This document shows positions 1 through 5,310 of a DNA stretch of 5,460 bases, piece by piece. The stretch is from Gammaproteobacteria bacterium (GTDB lineage Bacteria; Aquificota; Aquificia; Aquificales; QOAS01), in contig QOAS01000176.1 of NCBI GenBank assembly GCA_003972855.1, positions 1 to 5,460 on the forward strand. Direction: 5' to 3'. Position numbers and translations under genes: made by a program. Each line of letters begins with the position of its first letter. The stretch's first letter is position 1. The notes under the pieces were generated by a model. It was not told the origin of the DNA, did no database searches, and worked only from the letters and a program-made list of their open reading frames with translations.

Positions 1-1004
1 ACATAACCATTAGATTGCTCTCGTTTGATAAAGAAAAGAAACCCACCCCGGAACTTATAAGGGAGCGTATTTATCAGGCATACCAATACAGGAAGTCCTT
101 AAACATTAATTCCAACGCCTATAGGTTGGTTCACTCTGAAGGGGACTTCTTGCCGGGACTTATAGTTGATGTTTACGACAAGTGGATTGCGGTTGAATTC
201 ACCACTTACGGGATGGAGGAATACAAAGAAACCGTTATAGAGACTTTAAAGGAACTTTTAAACCCCGAAGGGATTTACGAAAAGGTAAACGAATTCAGCA
301 AAAAGGTGGAAGGCTTAAGGGGTGAAGAACAATTGCTTTACGGCGAAGTTCCCAACGAAATTGTAATAAACGAATACGACCTAAAGTTTTATGTCAATAT
401 TCCCGAAGGGCAAAAAACGGGTATGTTTTTAGACCAAAGGTATGCCCGATATTTCCTACGAAACCTTATAAAGGGTGGAGAAAGAGTCTTAGATGTATTC
501 TGTCACAGCGGTGGATTTGCAATAAGCGCCAAAAAAGCGGGGGCAAAAGAGGTTATAGGGGTTGACATAAGCGATTTGGCTTTAGAGCTGGCGAAGAAAA
601 ATGAAAAACTAAACGGTCTTAGCGGAATAAATTGGGTGCAGGCAAACGCCTTTGACTTCCTAAAGGAGCAACACAAAGCGGGTGAAAAATACGATGTGGT
701 AATAATAGACCCTCCATCCTTTGCGAAAAATAAGGCGGCGGTTACCAACGCCTTGAGGGGATATAAGGAACTCCTCGTTAGGGGGCTTCACATAACCAAA
801 CCGGGTGGAATTTTGGCAATTTTTTCTTGCTCTTTCCACATCACGGAGGAACATCTATTGGAAGTTCTAAAAGATGCCTGCTTTGATACCAAAAAGGTGG
901 TTCGCGTAAGGGCTAAAACCTATCAAGATTTGGACCACCCTTGGATACTGCAAATTCCCAACACGCTCTATTTGAAGGGTATTTGGGTTGAGGTTTTATC
1001 CTAA
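1..1004 (+). CDS. RlmI-like class I SAM-dependent rRNA methyltransferase, 5' end outside window
   Basis: COG1092-type (RlmI/RlmK-like) methyltransferase that probably modifies a 23S rRNA base in the cytoplasm. In E. coli RlmI makes m5C1962, but the target here is inferred only. Family motifs appear in order: GQKTGMFLDQR (nt 408-440), SAM-binding motif I VLDVFCHSGG (from nt 486), the acidic GVDIS after it, motif IV DPPSFAK (nt 708-728), an SCS segment near nt 825, and the terminal DHPW...LYLKG block. A TTG at nt 15 could be read as a start, but the frame is open to the left edge (codons from nt 3). The first residues, ITIRLLSFDKEK, align with the family's segment just after the N-terminal PUA domain. 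I therefore infer that about 70-75 residues, including PUA, lie upstream. It ends 19 nt before leuD on the same strand, so the two may be cotranscribed. Confidence 0.88.
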   Translation, partial: ITIRLLSFDKEKKPTPELIRERIYQAYQYRKSLNINSNAYRLVHSEGDFLPGLIVDVYDKWIAVEFTTYGMEEYKETVIETLKELLNPEGIYEKVNEFSKKVEGLRGEEQLLYGEVPNEIVINEYDLKFYVNIPEGQKTGMFLDQRYARYFLRNLIKGGERVLDVFCHSGGFAISAKKAGAKEVIGVDISDLALELAKKNEKLNGLSGINWVQANAFDFLKEQHKAGEKYDVVIIDPPSFAKNKAAVTNALRGYKELLVRGLHITKPGGILAIFSCSFHITEEHLLEVLKDACFDTKKVVRVRAKTYQDLDHPWILQIPNTLYLKGIWVEVLS

Positions 1005-1023
1005 ATTCCTAAAATAGAGAGCT

Positions 1024-1533
1024 ATGGCTATAAGAGGAAGGGTTTGGAAATTCGGGGATAATATAGATACAGACCAGATAATACCCGCCCGATACCTAAA
1101 CACTTCCGACCCCAACGAGTTGGCAAAACACGTTATGGAAGACAGCGAACACCGCAACTTTGCCCAAGAACATAAAGAAGGAGACATTATTCTTGCGGGA
1201 AAAAACTTCGGTTGCGGTTCTTCCAGAGAACACGCACCGGTTGCGATAAAATATGCGGGAGTTCCCGTGGTTGTAGCCAAATCCTTTGCAAGGATTTTCT
1301 ACAGAAACGCAATTAACATAGGTCTACCCATCGTTGAAGCTCCCGAGGATTTTATTGACAAAACTGACCACGGGGATGAGATAGAGGTAGACCTTGAAAA
1401 GGGTGTTATTAAAAACCTCACCAAAGGGTTTTCCGCCAACTTTAAACCCATTCCTCCCGAGGTGGCTCAAATTTTAAAAGCAGGCGGGTTAATGAACTAC
1501 GCCAAAGACAAACTCCTCAAAGGGGAAGGGTAA
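1024..1533 (+). CDS. leuD: 3-isopropylmalate dehydratase small subunit
   Basis: Small (swivel-domain) subunit of isopropylmalate isomerase, which with the Fe-S large subunit LeuC interconverts 2- and 3-isopropylmalate in leucine biosynthesis in the cytosol. At 169 residues it is the short archaeal/thermophile form rather than the roughly 200-residue enterobacterial form. Visible motifs: GDNIDTDQIIPARYL (11-25), GKNFGCGSSREHAP (59-72), AKSFARIFYRNAINIGLP (85-102), and the terminal GGLMNYAK. The substrate loop reads YLNT; related homoaconitase small subunits share this fold, so that activity cannot be wholly excluded, but the sequence resembles ordinary bacterial LeuD. ATG 1024 begins right at the conserved GRVWKFGDN strand. 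There is no well-placed Shine-Dalgarno: GAGAG (1017-1021) sits only 2 nt from the ATG. Translation may be coupled to the methyltransferase gene 19 nt upstream. leuC and leuB are not in the window. Confidence 0.96.
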   Translation: MAIRGRVWKFGDNIDTDQIIPARYLNTSDPNELAKHVMEDSEHRNFAQEHKEGDIILAGKNFGCGSSREHAPVAIKYAGVPVVVAKSFARIFYRNAINIGLPIVEAPEDFIDKTDHGDEIEVDLEKGVIKNLTKGFSANFKPIPPEVAQILKAGGLMNYAKDKLLKGEG

Positions 1534-1564
1534 TCTATCTCCTTCCCTTCCTAATTAGTTTTTT
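1521..1564 (+). terminator. possible weak intrinsic terminator after leuD
   Basis: The last codons and stop of leuD can form a 9-bp stem (1521-1529 with 1541-1549, core GGGAAGG/CCTTCCC, one G-U pair) around an 11-nt loop. Six T follow at 1559-1564. The T run starts about 10 nt after the stem, which is too far for a textbook rho-independent terminator, so this may only attenuate transcription into trxA or be incidental. Confidence 0.3.
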
Positions 1565-1568
1565 GGAA

Positions 1569-1574
1569 TATATT
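1569..1574 (+). promoter_or_regulatory. candidate -10 element for trxA
   Basis: The gap between leuD and trxA is strongly AT-rich and holds TATATT, a 5/6 match to the sigma-70 -10 hexamer, 33 nt before the trxA start. No convincing -35 hexamer lies 16-18 nt upstream (the sequence there is C/T-rich), and there is no TG extended -10. A promoter is likely somewhere in this 74-nt gap because of its composition and the possible terminator just upstream, but the exact element is uncertain. Confidence 0.25.
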
Positions 1575-1593
1575 TAAGAAATTTAAATTAAAT

Positions 1594-1600
1594 AAGGAGG
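1594..1600 (+). promoter_or_regulatory. strong ribosome binding site of trxA
   Basis: AAGGAGG, a full anti-16S match, ends 7 nt before ATG 1608 and fixes the thioredoxin start. Only this gene and the small gene at 5048 have such a site in the window. Confidence 0.85.
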
Positions 1601-1607
1601 TAAAGGG

Positions 1608-1937
1608 ATGGCTGAGAAAGTTATAGAGCTTAACGAGCAAAATTGGGAAAGCGAAGTTTTAAACAGCGATAAACCGGTTTTGGTAGATTTTTGGGCACCT
1701 TGGTGTGGACCTTGTAGAATGATAGCTCCCATTATTGAGGAACTTGCGGAGGAACTCGGAGATAAAGTGAAAATTGGAAAACTCAACACCGACGAAAATC
1801 CCAATATCGCTATCAGATACGGAATTAGGGCTATACCGACTCTAATGCTCTTTAAAAATGGCGAAGTTGTAGATACCAGAATAGGTGTTCAACCTAAAGA
1901 AATGTTAAAGCAAATGATTTTGGCTCATCTGGATTAA
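1608..1937 (+). CDS. trxA: thioredoxin
   Basis: Cytosolic dithiol-disulfide oxidoreductase of 109 residues, the normal length of a single-domain thioredoxin. The active site FWAPWCGPC puts the redox cysteines at 33 and 36. The buried Asp27 and Lys58 (equivalent to D26 and K57 in E. coli) and the cis-proline Pro77 in RAIPTL are all present, followed by the FKNGEVV turn and the final helix. Nothing is missing, so it should be an active thioredoxin recycled by a thioredoxin reductase encoded elsewhere. The start is fixed by AAGGAGG 7 nt upstream. The PilZ gene starts 11 nt after its stop on the same strand and lacks its own ribosome binding site, so the two are probably one transcript. A functional link between them is not evident from sequence alone. 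Confidence 0.97.
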   Translation: MAEKVIELNEQNWESEVLNSDKPVLVDFWAPWCGPCRMIAPIIEELAEELGDKVKIGKLNTDENPNIAIRYGIRAIPTLMLFKNGEVVDTRIGVQPKEMLKQMILAHLD

Positions 1938-1948
1938 TCTAAATTTTA

Positions 1949-3049
1949 ATGGAATCGCCGAAATTTGAAGTTTTCAAACAGGCTTCAAAAATAGCCACCA
2001 AACCTCCTACCACGGAGGAAATTTTTTTAGCGATTTTTCTAATATTCGGTTTTATCTTATTTTTTATAGTTCTTCCTTATTTCGTATTCCGTAAATATAA
2101 GGAACACATATCCAAGAAAACCTTTTACCAATTGGCGATAAATAACTACAATTTGGAACCCGATGAGATAGAATTCCTTTGGGAACTTTCAAAGGAATTT
2201 AACATTGAACCCAACCTTTTGGTTACGAGCTATGCCACTTTCCAGAAAACGATTTTTAAATATGTTAAAAAACACGGGATTGAAAACTTAAAACTTATAG
2301 CGTCTTTGAGGTCTAAATTGGGTTTTAATAAACTTCCCGAGTTCGTTCCCCTTTCAACGACTATGGACATTGATTTATACCAACCCGTTGTTGTAATCAT
2401 AGGGGACGAACACTACGACGGTGCGGTTTTTGAAAATAACGAACAATATTGGGCGGTATCGTTTATTAAGGCGGAACCCCGCCATTTGCACCCGGGAGAG
2501 GAGGTTATAGTTTCCTTTATAAGACCTAACGACGGTAGATACATAATAACCGCCAAAGTGTTGGAAGTTACCCATCAAAAAAAACATTTGGTTGCAAAAT
2601 TGGAACATACGGATAAATTGGAAAAAATTCAACTTAGAGCTTACATTAGGTGGCCCGTAAATATTCCTTGTAAGTTTGCATATTTTCCCCTTAAATACAT
2701 TTCAACCGGAAAAAGTTTGGACGATATTATTTCCAAATTGGAGTTTTACGATGGGATTATAAAGGACATAAGTGTGGGGGGAATAAAGCTTTGCGTTGAT
2801 GAAGCGGAGGAAAAACTGAAGAAGATAAAAGAGGGGAGTTACATACTGGTTAGTTTCTATTTGGACGATACACCTTTTGAGAACATAATTTGCGAAGTCG
2901 TTAGAACCATAAAAAATCCCTTTTCCAAAGGGCTATGTTACGGATGTGCGTTTGTAGACCTACCCAAGCAGTATCAACAAAGGATTCAACAATTTATTTG
3001 GGAAGAACAGAGGAAAATAATAAGACTATACAAGGAAGGGGTATCCTAA
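1949..3049 (+). CDS. membrane-anchored PilZ-domain protein, probable cyclic-di-GMP receptor (YcgR-like)
   Basis: A 366-residue protein with one hydrophobic helix near the N-terminus (about 25-47), followed by basic RKYK. This suggests a membrane anchor with the bulk in the cytoplasm. Residues about 52-130 are helical (LEPDEIEFLWELSKEF) with no recognised name. Residues about 140-225 look like the beta-rich YcgR/PilZN domain. A C-terminal PilZ domain (about 228-352) carries both c-di-GMP signatures intact: RAYIR (R230, R234, the RxxxR switch) and DISVGG (D273, S275, G278, the DxSxxG motif). The gap between them, 38 residues, is longer than in YcgR (about 26 from memory), because of a segment around 247-265. 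In known families such proteins act as flagellar brakes or motility/biofilm effectors; no motility gene is nearby, so the output is unknown. ATG 1949 is the first usable start after an in-frame stop at 1940. No Shine-Dalgarno is seen, suggesting coupling to trxA. Its stop overlaps that of the convergent U32 gene. Confidence 0.88.
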   Translation: MESPKFEVFKQASKIATKPPTTEEIFLAIFLIFGFILFFIVLPYFVFRKYKEHISKKTFYQLAINNYNLEPDEIEFLWELSKEFNIEPNLLVTSYATFQKTIFKYVKKHGIENLKLIASLRSKLGFNKLPEFVPLSTTMDIDLYQPVVVIIGDEHYDGAVFENNEQYWAVSFIKAEPRHLHPGEEVIVSFIRPNDGRYIITAKVLEVTHQKKHLVAKLEHTDKLEKIQLRAYIRWPVNIPCKFAYFPLKYISTGKSLDDIISKLEFYDGIIKDISVGGIKLCVDEAEEKLKKIKEGSYILVSFYLDDTPFENIICEVVRTIKNPFSKGLCYGCAFVDLPKQYQQRIQQFIWEEQRKIIRLYKEGVS

Positions 3050-3061
3050 TCCCTATACCTC
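3038..3061. repeat. inverted repeat spanning two convergent stop codons
   Basis: GGGGTAT (3038-3044) pairs with ATACCTC (3055-3061), seven pairs with one G-U, around a 10-nt loop that contains the shared CTAA stop overlap. It is symmetrical around the junction and could act as a bidirectional 3'-end hairpin. Neither strand has a clean U run directly after it, so intrinsic termination is doubtful. Confidence 0.35.
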
Positions 3062-4287
3062 GCAAAGGATAACTTTTCTTCTTCGCTTATCGGTTTGATT
3101 ACAAAAACCTTATCCCCTTCGCGGACCCTTTCTACAACCTTTAGACCTATGCGGGTTGGAGCTTTTGCATGGGAAACCGCCTTGTGGTCTATCTGCATAC
3201 TTTCAACCTTTTGGCGGACCAATCCCGTCTTTTTACCTATGATGTGAATGGTGTCTCCGACCTTTAGTTCACCCGTTTCTATCTTTACTTCCGCAACCCC
3301 TATACGGGGGTAATACTTTTCAACAACCCCGATGTAAACCTTTTGTTCGGTAGCCTTGGAGCGGTTTATTCCAAAGGTGGGAGCTCCGAAGTAAAAACCG
3401 CTGTCCCAATCGCGGTGGTATACTTTGGAAACCGTTTCAATAAGTTCTTTCCTTAATTCTTCATTAAAAGTTCCTTCCAATAGGGCGTCGCGGGCGGTTT
3501 TGTAAGCTTTTGTGACCATGTAAACGTAATCGGGGTTTTTGTTTCTTCCCTCAATTTTCCACGCGTCCGCAAAGGTGAGGTATTCAACTATATCCAACGT
3601 CATAAGGTCGGTCGCGGAAAGGATATAATCCTCCCCGAGGATAAATTCCCTACCACCCGCGGTGTCGTTTAGGTCTCTTATTCTTACCTCAAACTTGTGT
3701 CTGCATACTTGGTAACATTCACCCCTATTGGCGGAAGTTTTAAATATATCGTGACTCAAAAAGCATCTACCGGAGATAGCCATACACATTGCGCCGTGGA
3801 CAAAAATTTCTATCTCCAATCCCGTTTTTTTCTTTAATTCCTTTAACCGTTTTAGGTTTAATTCCTTTGCGGGAACTATTCTTTTAACCCCTAAGTTTTT
3901 GAAGAAATTTGCACTTACCGAGTTGGCTATACCGGTCATCACCGACATGTGGGTTTCTATTCCCCTTTCCAAACTTTTGAGGACTACCGCCAAATCCCAC
4001 GCTATAACCGCATCTATCCCGGTTTCTTTGACGGCGTCTAAAACCTCCTCAACATAAGGTAGGTCTTCCTCATACACCATGGAATTTAGGGTTAAATACG
4101 CCCTAACTCCTTTTTCCGCGGTAAATTCTCTGATTTCTTTCAAATCCTTTAAGGTGAATTTCTTTTTCAAACTCCTTTGGTTTAACTTGTCAAGCCCAAA
4201 ATATACCGCGTCCGCCCCCGCCTTTATTGCGGATGCCAAACTTTCCCAGCTACCCGCGGGTGCCAAAATTTCCGGTTTCCTTTCCAT
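3046..4287 (-). CDS. peptidase U32 family protein, TrhP (YegQ)-like tRNA hydroxylation protein
   Basis: A 413-residue U32 family protein, read from the ATG at 4287. Despite the name, characterised relatives are mostly RNA or quinone hydroxylation factors: TrhP for ho5U34 in tRNA, RlhA for ho5C in 23S rRNA, UbiU/UbiV for ubiquinone. Visible features: opening strand EILAPAGSWESL (6-17); the full family signature EIFVHGAMCMAISGRCFLS (160-178); RGECYQVCRH (188-197); KIEGRNKNPDYV (244-255). Cysteines 168, 175, 191 and 195 are plausible Fe-S ligands. A C-terminal beta domain (about 315-400, with VGDTIHIIGKK) matches the TrhP/YegQ arrangement rather than UbiU/V, so TrhP is my best guess. The frame runs 19 codons further to a GTG at 4344, but those residues look unrelated to the family. 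No Shine-Dalgarno precedes either start. It is divergent from the membrane protein gene. Confidence 0.87.
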   Translation of the reverse strand: MERKPEILAPAGSWESLASAIKAGADAVYFGLDKLNQRSLKKKFTLKDLKEIREFTAEKGVRAYLTLNSMVYEEDLPYVEEVLDAVKETGIDAVIAWDLAVVLKSLERGIETHMSVMTGIANSVSANFFKNLGVKRIVPAKELNLKRLKELKKKTGLEIEIFVHGAMCMAISGRCFLSHDIFKTSANRGECYQVCRHKFEVRIRDLNDTAGGREFILGEDYILSATDLMTLDIVEYLTFADAWKIEGRNKNPDYVYMVTKAYKTARDALLEGTFNEELRKELIETVSKVYHRDWDSGFYFGAPTFGINRSKATEQKVYIGVVEKYYPRIGVAEVKIETGELKVGDTIHIIGKKTGLVRQKVESMQIDHKAVSHAKAPTRIGLKVVERVREGDKVFVIKPISEEEKLSFARYRD

Positions 4288-4302
4288 AGTTCGTTTAAAG
4301 AA

Positions 4303-4308
4303 ATTAAA
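4303..4308 (-). promoter_or_regulatory. candidate -10 element for the U32 gene
   Basis: Read on the - strand, TTTAAT (5/6 to TATAAT) lies 15 nt before ATG 4287. TTAGAA, a 4/6 match to a -35, is 18 nt further upstream. If real, transcription would start about 9 nt before the ATG, giving a nearly leaderless mRNA, in keeping with the missing ribosome binding site. This is weak evidence in an AT-rich gap. Confidence 0.22.
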
Positions 4309-4372
4309 GGAACACTTAGGGTGTCGTTCTAAGAGAAACCTCACAAAGAGAGAAGGTTATCCTAAAAAACTT

Positions 4373-4987
4373 ATGCTGGACTTGTTCATAGGATTACTCC
4401 AGCTTACCGCCCTTGTCTTTATCTTTACCTTTCACAACTATATAAAAGGACTGACCGCGGTAAAGCTGGGCGACGATACCCCTAAAAGGAGCGGTTTTTT
4501 AACCCTTAACCCTATCCCCCATATAGACATTTTCGGAACTCTGATATTACCCGCAATTTTTATACTGCTTAAGTCTCCCCTTATTTTGGGATGGCCGAGA
4601 GTTGTTCCCATAGATTACGGAAGACTTCACAACAAAGCTTTGACACTTACCGCGGTTAGTATCGTTAGTTATTTCCTCATAGCCGGGATAGGGTATATCT
4701 TCTACAAAGCGGTTACAAATTTACCCCTTCCTTACACGGTGGAAGCTCCTTTGGCAACTCTATTTCAATTTATAACAATAATCAGCTCATTTTTTGGTTT
4801 TTTAAACCTATTTCCAATACCTCCTTTGGATATGGGAATTATTCTTCTCCTCCTTTTGGGGAAGAACATGTATGAAATTCAGAGCTACTCCCTATGGGGA
4901 GCTTTTGCCATTATTATCCTTTTCGTAAGCGGTATCTTCGGTTATTTATTCCATCCTTTTTACAAGTTTTTGATTTCTCTGTTTTGA
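4373..4987 (+). CDS. M50 site-2-protease-fold membrane protein with degenerate active site (probable pseudoprotease)
   Basis: A 204-residue polytopic membrane protein laid out like the short YwhC-type M50 proteases. These share a first helix with HExxHA, then KLGDPTAKR-x-GRLTLNP-x-x-HIDPxGTL, a GW-x-x-PVP turn, and a late NLLPIPPLDG. Here the same landmarks read KLGDDTPKRSGFLTLNP (31-47), HIDIFGT (50-56), GWPRVVPID (73-81) and NLFPIPPLDMG (145-155), so membership of the fold is clear. The active-site motif, however, is HNYIKG (21-26): His21 remains, but the catalytic Glu is Asn22 and the second zinc His is Lys25. Asp153, the third ligand, is kept. The usual AGPxxN segment after the PVP turn is also lost (AVSIVSY, 94-100). 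Membrane segments by eye are about 2-20, 54-72, 90-112, 127-147 and 172-193. I infer no protease activity. ATG 4373 precedes helix 1; the frame extends upstream to 4079, but that part is antisense to the U32 gene. No well-spaced ribosome binding site (AGAAGG is 16 nt away). Confidence 0.8.
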   Translation: MLDLFIGLLQLTALVFIFTFHNYIKGLTAVKLGDDTPKRSGFLTLNPIPHIDIFGTLILPAIFILLKSPLILGWPRVVPIDYGRLHNKALTLTAVSIVSYFLIAGIGYIFYKAVTNLPLPYTVEAPLATLFQFITIISSFFGFLNLFPIPPLDMGIILLLLLGKNMYEIQSYSLWGAFAIIILFVSGIFGYLFHPFYKFLISLF

Positions 4988-4993
4988 AATTCA

Positions 4994-5021
4994 TTGATTT
5001 TTTTTTGGTTTTTTACATAAT
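4994..5021 (+). promoter_or_regulatory. candidate sigma-70 promoter of the ribbon-helix-helix gene
   Basis: TTGATT (4994-4999, 4/6 to TTGACA), a 16-nt spacer, then CATAAT (5016-5021, 5/6 to TATAAT). The predicted transcript start near 5028 leaves a leader of about 20 nt that still contains the full ribosome binding site. The spacer is T7-GG-T6-A, part of two T runs (4998-5006 and 5009-5014). This is the best promoter match I found in the window. Confidence 0.5.
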
Positions 5022-5032
5022 TTTTCCTCTAA

Positions 5033-5039
5033 AAGGAGG
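5033..5039 (+). promoter_or_regulatory. strong ribosome binding site of the ribbon-helix-helix gene
   Basis: AAGGAGG ends 8 nt before ATG 5048 and fixes that start. GAGG (5036-5039) could pair with CCTC (5026-5029) across a 6-nt loop, a 4-bp hairpin too short to be a confident regulatory structure. Confidence 0.82.
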
Positions 5040-5047
5040 TTTAAAAG

Positions 5048-5302
5048 ATGGCGAGAAGAGGAAGAAGAAAGGGAGGACCGAGGTATAAAAAAGTTCACCT
5101 ATCCCTTCCCAAAAGGCTTTACAGCATTTTAAACGGTATCGCTATGGGCGATGAAAGAAAACTGAACAGGCTCATAAAAGGTATTCTTGAGGAAAAACTT
5201 CAAGAATCCACCGTAGCGGAATTGGAAGCCTACATCACCGGCGGAAACGACGAAGAAGAACTAATTTCTACCGAAGAAATAAAAGAAGAACAAACCGCCT
5301 AA
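5048..5302 (+). CDS. small ribbon-helix-helix-like probable DNA-binding protein
   Basis: An 84-residue protein of no family I can name. Residues 13-51 have the pattern of a ribbon-helix-helix (Arc/MetJ/CopG) fold: a beta strand KKVHLSLP (14-21) with alternating exposed residues, helix A about 22-33 (KRLYSILNGIAM), a turn GDERK, and helix B about 38-51 (KLNRLIKGILEEKL). Such proteins bind DNA as dimers through the paired strands. It has a very basic N-terminal arm (R3, R4, R6, R7, K8, R12) that could add DNA contacts, and an acidic tail (residues 67-81, rich in Glu) that is probably disordered. All arginines use AGA or AGG. It has its own promoter-like sequence and an excellent ribosome binding site, which suggests solid expression. 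No toxin gene lies beside it, so an antitoxin role is not supported; a transcription regulator or nucleoid protein is more likely. Its stop overlaps that of hemL. Confidence 0.75.
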   Translation: MARRGRRKGGPRYKKVHLSLPKRLYSILNGIAMGDERKLNRLIKGILEEKLQESTVAELEAYITGGNDEEELISTEEIKEEQTA

Positions 5303-5310
5303 AGTTCTTT
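5285..5310 (-). terminator. possible terminator of hemL over the convergent stop overlap
   Basis: AAGAAC (5286-5291) pairs with GTTCTT (5304-5309), extendable by one G-U pair, around a 12-nt loop holding both stop codons. On the - strand the stem is followed at once by CTTTTATTTC, a U-rich run, so it could end hemL transcription. The stem is short and AT-rich, hence low confidence. Confidence 0.3.

Noticed and set aside
503..854. Antisense open frames over the methyltransferase gene
   Set aside because: They lie opposite a well-conserved methyltransferase domain, lack ribosome binding sites, and their translations show no recognisable motifs; they are shadows.
4311..4330. Short imperfect inverted repeat (ACAC...GTGT) in the divergent gap as an operator
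   Set aside because: Only four contiguous pairs, easily expected by chance in a gap of this size.
4288..4344. Upstream extension of the U32 protein to a GTG at 4344
   Set aside because: The 19 extra residues do not resemble the family, whose members begin a few residues before the EILAPAG strand; there is no ribosome binding site before the GTG.
4079..4372. N-terminal extension of the M50-like protein by 98 codons
   Set aside because: This part is antisense to the conserved N-terminal part of the U32 gene and has no M50 similarity; the real protein starts at the ATG before the first hydrophobic helix.
4998..5014. T runs as an intrinsic terminator of the M50-like gene
   Set aside because: No GC-rich stem precedes the T runs; the sequence fits a promoter spacer better.
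4894..5088. A 64-codon open frame across the end of the M50-like gene and the start of the small gene
   Set aside because: It overlaps two better supported genes in other frames and has no start signal.
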